A DNA stretch of 5,021 nt. Origin: a bacterium (lineage in GTDB: Bacteria; UBP14; UBA6098; B30-G16). Numbering within the stretch: position 1 is the first letter of the stretch; each line of letters starts with the position of its first letter. The DNA lies in contig JALTEE010000502.1 in NCBI GenBank assembly GCA_027007865.1, forward strand, positions 1-5,021, in the 5' to 3' direction. A model generated the notes under the pieces. It was not told where the DNA came from. It searched no databases and worked only from the letters and a program-made list of their open reading frames with translations. This document shows, piece by piece, positions 1-5,021 of this stretch. A program made the position numbers and the translations under genes.

Positions 1-376
1 TGCCTGTGCTTATACCATCTAGCCCTAATTCATCCACCAGCAGAGCTGCCTTGGCAACGGCTTCAAGAGAACCTATATCGCAATTTGACCCAAGAAGGGC
101 GAGAAGTTCATATTCAGGTCCTTCCAGTTCTGTTCCCTTATATTTACCCTCTTTCACGACGGAGTGCTTTCCACAGAAAATGGGACACATGTAGCATGCC
201 TTATCACCCACCACAATGGTCTCATGCATATGCTCCCCACTTAAATTATCTGCATATTTAAATGTGCCAGTGCGGAAATTGTGCGTGGGAAGTATACCCA
301 ATTTACTCATTGGTTTGACCCAGAGAGGTGTGCCGTACACCCGTCTGTGATTTTTTATGAAATCATTAAATTGCAT
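1..376 (-). CDS. Aldehyde:ferredoxin oxidoreductase, internal fragment (N-terminal domain missing; C-terminal part outside the window)
   Basis: The minus strand is open from 388 to the left edge; from the ATG at 376 it gives 125 codons. The translation has the hallmarks of the tungsten-pterin AOR family: YGTP (residues 14-17), GILPTHNF (27-34), the cysteine cluster CYMCPIFC (61-68, CxxCxxxC), EGPEYE (85-90), LLGSNC (94-99) and DELGLD (115-120). In the Pyrococcus furiosus enzyme (about 605 residues) the matching cysteines, 288/291/295, hold the [4Fe-4S] cluster, and DxxGL(C/D) motifs contact the pterin. By that alignment residue 1 here lies near family residue 228, so the N-terminal domain (about 1-210), which covers the cofactor, is absent. 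An in-frame TAA (389-391) sits four codons before the ATG, and no Shine-Dalgarno precedes it. Such proteins oxidise aldehydes to acids with ferredoxin in the cytoplasm of anaerobes; this one cannot be functional as it stands. The family call is firm; whether it is a remnant or a contig-join artefact is open. Confidence 0.9.
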   Translation of the reverse strand, partial: MQFNDFIKNHRRVYGTPLWVKPMSKLGILPTHNFRTGTFKYADNLSGEHMHETIVVGDKACYMCPIFCGKHSVVKEGKYKGTELEGPEYELLALLGSNCDIGSLEAVAKAALLVDELGLDGISTG

Positions 377-379
377 TTC

Positions 380-384
380 GGAGG
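380..384 (+). promoter_or_regulatory. Shine-Dalgarno of the glycosylphosphotransferase gene
   Basis: GGAGG lies six bases before the ATG at 391. It fixes the start of the plus-strand gene and fills most of the 14-bp gap to the divergent AOR fragment. Confidence 0.8.
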
Positions 385-390
385 CGATTT

Positions 391-1806
391 ATGATTTTAC
401 GGCATAGAGCGGAACGCACCGCAGGACAAATCATTGGGCTTGGATATTTTATCCTTGCCATCGTTGGATTTTCTGCCGCCTGGTGGGTCAGGTTCAAATC
501 GGGGATATTCCCCGTTCCCGATTTTCAGCCATTTTTGAATTATCGCATCCCGATTATGTTTGTGGCATCGTTCTGGGTAATCGTTTTCATTGCGAGGAGA
601 CTTAGCAAACCCGAGTTGACAATAGTATGGTGGCGCGAAGGCAACAGAATAATCTGGGCATCAATTCTCGCTATGATTCTGCCGATGGCGCTTGCTTTCA
701 CATATCGAGGATATTTTTACTCACGACTCGTAATGGGGCTCGGCACCTTTTTCACCGCTTTTTTATGCTTTTCATACAAAGAAATTGCGAAAAGTATTTT
801 GAAAAAACTCGTTCTCAAACGCGTCGGCGCTGCACGGAAACTTTTGATTGGATGCGGTGATTTCGCAGCAAAAGTCGTAGATGAATTTTTCAAAAATCCG
901 CTCTCCGCAGCGGGATTGGAGGGAATGATTTCACTTCGCGGAGAACGATGCACAGCGGAACTGCCATATCTCGGGGAATTATCCGACTTGAAAAATCTGT
1001 TAATCGAGCGTGGTTTTGACGAAGTGATTCTCGCTCATCCGAGTCCCGATGAAGATACAATTCTGCAAATCATCTACGAATGCCGCAAAGAACAGGTGCA
1101 ATTCGAACTTATCCCGCCCTACTGGCATCTGCTGCGGGGGAAAATTGCAATCGAACCTGTGGGCGACATTCATACAATCGCATTCGCCGACCTCGCTCTA
1201 AAAGGATGGCAGCGAATAGCCAAGAGAATAATAGATTTTACAGTTTCGCTCATTGCGATACTAATTCTACTGCCTTTTTTCATCGCAATTGCAATCGCAA
1301 TCAAACTCACCAGCAGTGGCTCCGTTTTCTTTTTGCAGAAACGCATTGGCAGGAATGGGCGACAATTTAAGATGATAAAATTCCGCTCTATGTATGCAGA
1401 TGCGGAACAGCGATTGAAAGATTATATGGACAAAAACGAAGCGAAAGGACCGATATTCAAGATTAAGCACGACCCGCGAATAACTCCCATCGGGAAATTT
1501 TTGCGCAGATTTTCAATCGACGAAGTTCCGCAGTTAATAAATGTTTTAAAAGGTGAGATGTCGCTGGTCGGACCTCGCCCGCCGCTCGAACGAGAAATTG
1601 TGCAATATGAAAAATGGCAGTTGCGCAGAATCGATGTTACACCGGGTATGACGGGATTGTGGCAGGTTTCGGGACGAAGCAATCTTTCTTTTGAAAAAAT
1701 GGTCGAACTCGATATTTCATATATCGAACACTGGTCGATTTGGCTCGATATAAAACTGCTGCTGCTGACAATTCCCGCAGTGCTCACAGGGAAAGGCGCA
1801 TATTAA
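391..1806 (+). CDS. Polyprenyl glycosylphosphotransferase (WbaP/WcaJ/ExoY-type sugar-1-phosphate transferase)
   Basis: The 471-residue product is a normal full-length member of the family that moves a sugar-1-phosphate from a nucleotide sugar to undecaprenyl phosphate at the inner membrane, the first step of exopolysaccharide, capsule or O-antigen repeat synthesis. About four hydrophobic segments lie in the N-terminal part (roughly 13-33, 51-68, 87-105, 113-128). A Rossmann-like central domain follows, opening with KLLIGCGDFA (150-159), then a re-entrant or membrane helix at about 280-305. The C-terminal bacterial sugar transferase domain has KRIIDF (278-283), QKRIGRNG (316-323), KFRSM (330-334), SIDEVPQL (375-382) with the Asp-Glu pair 377-378 expected to be catalytic, SLVGPRPP (391-398) and TPGMTGLWQVSGRS (417-430). 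The start is fixed by GGAGG six bases upstream. The sugar cannot be read from the sequence. No other polysaccharide gene is in view: the left neighbour is a divergent AOR fragment and the right neighbour is convergent. No promoter could be seen. Confidence 0.93.
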   Translation: MILRHRAERTAGQIIGLGYFILAIVGFSAAWWVRFKSGIFPVPDFQPFLNYRIPIMFVASFWVIVFIARRLSKPELTIVWWREGNRIIWASILAMILPMALAFTYRGYFYSRLVMGLGTFFTAFLCFSYKEIAKSILKKLVLKRVGAARKLLIGCGDFAAKVVDEFFKNPLSAAGLEGMISLRGERCTAELPYLGELSDLKNLLIERGFDEVILAHPSPDEDTILQIIYECRKEQVQFELIPPYWHLLRGKIAIEPVGDIHTIAFADLALKGWQRIAKRIIDFTVSLIAILILLPFFIAIAIAIKLTSSGSVFFLQKRIGRNGRQFKMIKFRSMYADAEQRLKDYMDKNEAKGPIFKIKHDPRITPIGKFLRRFSIDEVPQLINVLKGEMSLVGPRPPLEREIVQYEKWQLRRIDVTPGMTGLWQVSGRSNLSFEKMVELDISYIEHWSIWLDIKLLLLTIPAVLTGKGAY

Positions 1807-1953
1807 AGCAATACAAAATTAACAATTTCCACAACACCCGCCATCGGGTAAAAACTTTTGCATCGATTATTAGTTAGTAATTTTAAATCGAGTCGAACCC
1901 TGCTATATAAATTCTATAAAAAAATAATATATAGATAAATTTATGGGAGAAAA
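1807..1953. other. AT-rich intergenic gap between convergent genes
   Basis: These 147 bp separate the stops of the plus-strand glycosyltransferase and the minus-strand lipoprotein gene. Besides the GC hairpin at 1836-1849, the gap holds an AT-only inverted repeat, CTATATA (1903-1909) and TATATAG (1928-1934). An A7 run (1918-1924, T7 for the minus strand) lies in its loop, and next to it is the palindrome ATAAATTTAT (1935-1944). No coding frame, RNA gene or promoter is convincing here. Confidence 0.6.
1836..1849. terminator. Short GC hairpin in the convergent gap (weak terminator candidate)
   Basis: ACCCG-CCAT-CGGGT forms a perfect 5-bp stem with a 4-base loop, 30 bases after the stop of the glycosyltransferase gene. 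No T-run follows directly on either strand; on the plus strand the next bases are AAAAAC and then TTTT. It may help end transcription between the convergent genes, but a classic intrinsic terminator is not present. Confidence 0.25.
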
Positions 1954-2712
1954 TCAGGGCTCTTTGGAGTTTGAAAAATTTTTTCCTAAAAATCTCACAG
2001 CGGGTTTTCCATCGACAATATCGAGGGCCCATTTCCCATCCTGTGAAATGTGAGGATTGCATAAAACTTTTAAAAATTCCGTTCCGCCATCTCGTCCTGG
2101 CAATTTCACATTGCGGGTGATATCGAAGAACATTCCGATTGTATCGATTTCTCCACGAACATAGCGATATTCGGCATATCCAATTCTTCTCGGCTTGACC
2201 CATTGGAAAGTATTTTGTGAAGGTAGCGAATCGCAGTAGAAAACGATTCCGCCTTCTACTGCATCGACTAAAACGAGCCGCCAAAATTCTATATTGCCCA
2301 CATTCCACGGTGATGCGGTGAATACGAAATATTGTCCATCGTAGGACGAGCGCCCACATTCGACATCTTCGGAAAATTTTCCGTTCGTGAGCGTGGTGAA
2401 AAGCCCGTTTTTTATATCGTAATCGAACACGGAATCGCCGTCGCAGAAGAAAATTCGTCTGCCATTCGGGTTATAATCGATAAGTTTCGAGGATGGCGGG
2501 ATATCTATTTTCAGCGTATCGATTGGAATTATATCATTTTTTTCATCGGATTTTGCAAGAATGAAAAAATCGGCGGAGCGCAAGCACATTTTGCCATCAT
2601 AAGATATAATCCCTTCCGTTATTTGTGGGATATTTGGGGATTTTACGCCCGCACAGCCAACTATGAGAATAACGAAAATTAAGAAACTTAAAAATGCGAT
2701 GCTTTTTTTCAT
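1954..2712 (-). CDS. Putative lipoprotein with beta-propeller-like (TolB/PD40-type) repeats
   Basis: The 252-residue product begins with a lipoprotein signal: MKK, a hydrophobic stretch (5-18) and the lipobox IVGC with the lipidated cysteine at 20, so the mature protein is expected to be a membrane-anchored, extracytoplasmic protein. The body shows recurring short motifs like those of PD40/TolB beta-propeller blades: ISYDGKMCLR (36-45), YNPNGRRIFF (80-89), SSYDGQYFVF (122-131), WVKPRRIGYA (171-180) and ISQDGKWALD (222-231), spaced about 42-51 residues. That is enough for four or five blades, fewer than a full propeller, so it may be a partial propeller or one half of an oligomer. No catalytic motif is seen and the function is unknown. 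Its ATG overlaps the rpiB stop (ATGA, 2712-2709), with only a weak TGGA upstream, which suggests translation is coupled to rpiB. It is the last gene of the operon in view. The lipoprotein call is strong, the propeller call moderate. Confidence 0.8.
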   Translation of the reverse strand: MKKSIAFLSFLIFVILIVGCAGVKSPNIPQITEGIISYDGKMCLRSADFFILAKSDEKNDIIPIDTLKIDIPPSSKLIDYNPNGRRIFFCDGDSVFDYDIKNGLFTTLTNGKFSEDVECGRSSYDGQYFVFTASPWNVGNIEFWRLVLVDAVEGGIVFYCDSLPSQNTFQWVKPRRIGYAEYRYVRGEIDTIGMFFDITRNVKLPGRDGGTEFLKVLCNPHISQDGKWALDIVDGKPAVRFLGKNFSNSKEP

Positions 2713-3164
2713 AGTTTTTCCAGCGCCATAATTTTATCGACTCTTCGTTTATGACGCGCACCTTTGGAGATATCTCCATCGAATGCGGTTTCGAGAAAAG
2801 TTTTTAGAATTTTATATGCCTGCTTCCTTTCTAAAAATCTTCCACCGAGGCACAGGACATTTGCGTTGTTATGCTGGCGAGCGAGTTTCGCATATTCGGG
2901 TGTCAAGCACAATGCCGCGCGAATGCCATCTATTTTATTCGCAGAAATTGACATTCCGAGACCTGTTCCGCAAATTAGCACGCCGAAATCGGCATTGCCA
3001 GCAGCAACAGACAGCGCAACTTTTTCCGCATAGTCGGGATAATCAGCAGGCGTCGGATAGTGAGTTCCAAAATCTTCGACGGAAAATCCTTCGCTTTTCA
3101 ATTCGTCGCGCAAAAATTCTTTCATATCGAAACCTGCGTGGTCGCAGCCGAATGCAATTTTCAT
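2709..3164 (-). CDS. rpiB: Ribose-5-phosphate isomerase B (RpiB/LacAB family)
   Basis: The 151-residue product has the usual RpiB length and interconverts ribose 5-phosphate and ribulose 5-phosphate in the cytoplasm (pentose phosphate pathway). Visible family motifs are GCDHAG (6-11, Asp8 and His9), DYPDYA (41-46), the active-site block ICGTGLGMSISANK (64-77) with the likely proton-shuttling Cys65 and the GTG phosphate loop, ARQHNNANVLCLGGR (95-109) with His98 for ring opening, and GARHKRRVDKI (135-145) with phosphate-binding arginines. The start at 3164 is chosen over the in-frame ATG at 3212 because AGGAGG (3169-3174) sits four bases before it and the protein then begins MKIAFGCDHAG as in the family; the longer start would also overlap the upstream gene. 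Only 10 bp separate it from the upstream OB-fold gene, and its TGA overlaps the downstream lipoprotein ATG. Sugar-phosphate relatives such as LacA/LacB or allose isomerase cannot be fully excluded, but the context has no lactose or allose genes. Confidence 0.95.
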   Translation of the reverse strand: MKIAFGCDHAGFDMKEFLRDELKSEGFSVEDFGTHYPTPADYPDYAEKVALSVAAGNADFGVLICGTGLGMSISANKIDGIRAALCLTPEYAKLARQHNNANVLCLGGRFLERKQAYKILKTFLETAFDGDISKGARHKRRVDKIMALEKL

Positions 3165-3168
3165 TCTG

Positions 3169-3174
3169 CCTCCT
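3169..3174 (-). promoter_or_regulatory. Shine-Dalgarno that decides the rpiB start
   Basis: On the minus strand, perfect AGGAGG lies directly after the TAG stop of the upstream gene (3177-3175) and four bases before the ATG at 3164. A ribosome finishing the upstream gene would cover this site, so the two genes are probably translationally linked. Confidence 0.85.
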
Positions 3175-5016
3175 CTATTTAAACACAACATCGCTACTAT
3201 TGCGGGGAACAACTTGAAGACTGCCCTTGTAATCTTTTACTTTACCTGTGAGGGTCAATTCCGCACCCTTTTCGATTTTATCGAAATCGAGCCCTTTCAA
3301 ACCCTTTTCCCAAAACGGCGTGCTCATATATTCATCGCCCTGCTTGATTGTAACTATATATCCACCTCTAACCTTCTTAACCTTCGTGATTTCACCTTCG
3401 ACTGTTACGATTTGTCCCATCAAATCGTCGGTGAGTTCGATGAGTTGGATTTTGAGCGGTTCTTCGCTCGACGATTTAGTCGTTGTGCTTGTCTGCGATT
3501 TACTTTCTCCCGATTGTGTGCTGGAAGTTTTTCCCCCCGTCGAAAGATGAACATTTTCGCCCCACTTGGGAACGACCTGCATTTTACCCTTGTATTCGCC
3601 GACCTTGCCGGTGAATGTAATCGTGTTTCCTTCTTGGATTTTGTCGCTGTCGGGAATGTGCTTTTTCACTTTGTCCCATATCGGGAATGTCATATCGCCA
3701 GTGCCGTCGTTGATACCAACGAGCATTCCGCCCTTTATTTTCTTTGTCCACTTTATTTCACCGCTCACTTTCGCCTGCTGACCGACTAAGTCCTTTGTCA
3801 GCTCGGATATCTTGAATTCTTTTGCCTCCGATGCCTTTTGAGATGTGCTTTGGTAGGATGAAGGTTTTCCTGCTATAACTTTCACATCGGGACCATATAC
3901 GGGAACGACCTGCATTTTACCCTTGTATTCTCCGACTTTTCCCGTGAATGATATTGTCGCGCCTTTTTGCAAATCGTCGGCATTCGGAACGGTTTCGAGA
4001 ACCCTATCCCAGATTGGGAATGTAATGATTTCCGTGCCATCGTCCATCTGTATGAGAATGCCGCCTTTTATCTGCTTCGCCATTTTCACGGTTCCCTTCA
4101 CTTTCACATATTGTCCGACCATATCTTTTGTCAGGTCTTTCAGGCGGATTTCTTTGGCGTTTTCCGGCGGCCTCTGTCCCGATGTCCATTTTTGCGTCGG
4201 TTTTTCGCCTTTTTTATGCCACCATTCATCTTCGCTGCGCGGCGATAGTTGCAATTTCCCTTTATAACTGCTCACCATCCCGATAAGTGCGAGAGTATCG
4301 CCTCGTTGGTATTCGTCCGGGTCGAGGTTCGGAAAATTTTTATAATACACATACATTTCGACGCAGGCATCGGCATTCGGCGAACAAAGTTGGAGTTTTA
4401 GCGAATTTTCATATTTGCGCACAGAGTTCAGTATCCCCGCGGTTTTGATAACCGTTCCCCACAGGGAATCCGTTATTTCGGAAATGTCCATTTCGACAGG
4501 CTTCGGCTCTTTAATTTTTAATTTTTCGGGAAGATTGACAATCATATATTGATAATCGCCCTTCATTCGCACCGTGCCTTCTACGAAAACGGAATCGCCC
4601 GGCTTCGGCAAATTTCCCGAATTGTAAATTTCTTCCGCTTGTGCACTATACGCTTTTATCCAAATTGTTCCTGTGCCATCGTCGAGTGGAAATGAGAGCG
4701 ATTTTATCTTTGCATCGTATGAATAATTTCTTGTGCAGACACCTTTCATCTGCGCGTATGCGAAATTAGTCGTGTTATCGATTTCAGCAGCCTGAATAGT
4801 GGGCACCATAGTATTCGATGCCGCCCACCAAATCACTATCACACCGATAATCGAGATTGTCAACGACAAAATTTTGAGCAATTTTGTCGTAATCCGCTCC
4901 TTTTTTCGCGCGCCGCAGTATGGGCAGACAACATAAGGGCCAATGTATCTTCCGCACGATGGGCAATATGCACCCTTTTGCTTCGGCAAAGCACTCGTCG
5001 AGTCAATCCTCTCCAT
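3175..5016 (-). CDS. Zinc-ribbon, single-pass membrane protein with about five tandem OB-fold-like domains; function unknown
   Basis: The 613-residue product has an N-terminal zinc ribbon, CPSC (18-21) and CPYC (31-34), then basic residues (RKKERITTK, 37-45), one transmembrane helix at about 46-64, and a long region likely to be extracytoplasmic. That region reads as consecutive OB-fold-like units: about 80-168 (with DDGTGTIWIKA), 173-260 (YKGKLQLSP), 289-380, 400-491 and 521-612. Units 3-5 share a plan: LTxDLxGQ, xVxGxI, GGxxxxIxDGT, PIWDKV, then TGKVGEYKGKMQVVP or a variant. Units 3 and 4 match at about 52 of 92 positions by hand. A Ser/Thr/Lys-rich linker (about 494-519) precedes the last unit. 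OB folds of this style bind nucleic acids, oligosaccharides or act as protein scaffolds; nothing here decides between them. It is the first gene in view of an operon with rpiB and a lipoprotein. Only five bases precede the ATG inside the window and show no Shine-Dalgarno, so the true start may lie slightly upstream. Confidence 0.85.
   Translation of the reverse strand: MERIDSTSALPKQKGAYCPSCGRYIGPYVVCPYCGARKKERITTKLLKILSLTISIIGVIVIWWAASNTMVPTIQAAEIDNTTNFAYAQMKGVCTRNYSYDAKIKSLSFPLDDGTGTIWIKAYSAQAEEIYNSGNLPKPGDSVFVEGTVRMKGDYQYMIVNLPEKLKIKEPKPVEMDISEITDSLWGTVIKTAGILNSVRKYENSLKLQLCSPNADACVEMYVYYKNFPNLDPDEYQRGDTLALIGMVSSYKGKLQLSPRSEDEWWHKKGEKPTQKWTSGQRPPENAKEIRLKDLTKDMVGQYVKVKGTVKMAKQIKGGILIQMDDGTEIITFPIWDRVLETVPNADDLQKGATISFTGKVGEYKGKMQVVPVYGPDVKVIAGKPSSYQSTSQKASEAKEFKISELTKDLVGQQAKVSGEIKWTKKIKGGMLVGINDGTGDMTFPIWDKVKKHIPDSDKIQEGNTITFTGKVGEYKGKMQVVPKWGENVHLSTGGKTSSTQSGESKSQTSTTTKSSSEEPLKIQLIELTDDLMGQIVTVEGEITKVKKVRGGYIVTIKQGDEYMSTPFWEKGLKGLDFDKIEKGAELTLTGKVKDYKGSLQVVPRNSSDVVFK
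3568..3597. repeat. 30-bp exact direct repeat, copy 1
   Basis: This stretch, starting GGGAACGACC on the plus strand, is identical base for base to 3901-3930. It codes on the minus strand for the EYKGKMQVVP segment of OB unit 4. Confidence 0.9.
3901..3930. repeat. 30-bp exact direct repeat, copy 2
   Basis: Identical to 3568-3597 and offset by 333 bp. It codes on the minus strand for the same EYKGKMQVVP segment in OB unit 3. Confidence 0.9.
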
Positions 5017-5021
5017 AGGAT

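Larger units (their letters stand above)
3547..4152 (-). repeat. Two tandem 111-codon repeat units inside the OB-fold gene
   Basis: Units 3 (4152-3880) and 4 (3819-3547) recur with a period of exactly 333 bp. They encode about 57% identical segments by hand count. The strongest conservation is TFPIWD and the C-terminal TGKVGEYKGKMQVVP, which is identical in both. A third, more diverged copy (3456-3184) lies 121 codons further on, the extra length being the Ser/Thr linker. This is an internal duplication within a coding region, not a mobile element. Confidence 0.85.

Noticed and set aside
6..194. Plus-strand open frame of 62 codons at the left edge
   Set aside because: It lies opposite the AOR fragment, whose motifs are clear; it has no recognisable domain and no good ribosome site.
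315..343. TTGACC as a -35 box for the glycosyltransferase gene
   Set aside because: No -10-like hexamer lies 16-18 bases downstream (the sequence there is CACCCG or similar), and the TTGACC lies inside AOR codons.
1903..1944. AT-only inverted repeat and palindrome as an intrinsic terminator for the minus-strand operon
   Set aside because: The stem has only one G-C pair, the T7 run lies in the loop and not after the stem, and such palindromes are expected by chance in AT-rich gaps.
1883..2359. Minus-strand open frame of 158 codons overlapping the end of the lipoprotein gene
   Set aside because: It is a shadow in another frame of the lipoprotein gene: arginine- and aromatic-rich with no family motif, whereas the 1954-2712 frame has a lipobox, repeats and an operon-type start.
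3165..3212. Longer rpiB start at 3212
   Set aside because: It would add 16 residues with no family match and overlap the upstream gene by 38 bp, while the ATG at 3164 has a perfect AGGAGG and the standard RpiB N-terminus.
3214..3789. Plus-strand open frame of 191 codons opposite the OB-fold gene
   Set aside because: Its composition (rich in Phe, Cys, Arg) is typical of antisense to a Lys/Glu-rich gene, and the minus-strand frame has clear repeats and a zinc ribbon.
3568..3930. Two-copy 30-bp direct repeat as a CRISPR or transposon end
   Set aside because: Both copies are in frame in homologous protein domains at a 333-bp spacing and are explained by internal duplication; there is no third copy, spacer pattern or transposase.

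Overview
The window carries three complete genes, one gene that is complete or nearly so at the right edge, and one gene fragment that runs off the left edge. It looks like chromosomal sequence of an anaerobic, probably diderm bacterium of about 45% GC. The anaerobic hint is the aldehyde:ferredoxin oxidoreductase (AOR) fragment. The envelope hints are a lipoprotein signal peptide, a polyisoprenyl-phosphate sugar-1-phosphate transferase and a membrane-anchored multi-OB-fold protein. No gene is diagnostic of a particular phylum, so I do not name one.

Layout: (1) Positions 1-376, minus strand: an internal piece of a tungsten-type AOR. It has the CxxCxxxC iron-sulfur motif and a DxxGLD pterin motif, but lacks the whole N-terminal tungstopterin domain because an in-frame stop lies four codons before its first ATG. 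(2) Positions 391-1806, plus strand: a full-length WbaP/WcaJ/ExoY-type glycosylphosphotransferase that would start a polysaccharide repeat unit. (3) Positions 1807-1953: a 147-bp AT-rich gap between convergent genes. (4) Positions 5016-1954, minus strand: a compact three-gene run, namely a zinc-ribbon/transmembrane/five-OB-fold protein, then rpiB, then a beta-propeller-like lipoprotein. The first gap is 10 bp and contains the rpiB Shine-Dalgarno; the second junction is a 4-bp ATGA overlap, so this is almost certainly one operon.

How the genes relate: only the three minus-strand genes are convincingly linked, by their spacing. RpiB is a cytoplasmic pentose-phosphate enzyme, whereas its two partners are predicted to be anchored at the membrane and to act outside the cytoplasm, so the operon is not an obvious pathway. 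The glycosyltransferase has no other polysaccharide genes in view.

The two most notable points are the abrupt left junction and the OB-fold protein. At the junction a truncated, CpG-poor AOR fragment abuts, within 14 bp, a divergent CpG-rich gene with no room for promoters; this is either a real rearrangement or a chimeric assembly join. The OB-fold protein has at least three clearly homologous tandem OB-like units, two of which share a 30-bp identical DNA stretch. No RNA gene, CRISPR array, insertion sequence or origin was seen, and no stretch of more than 300 bp lacks a gene.
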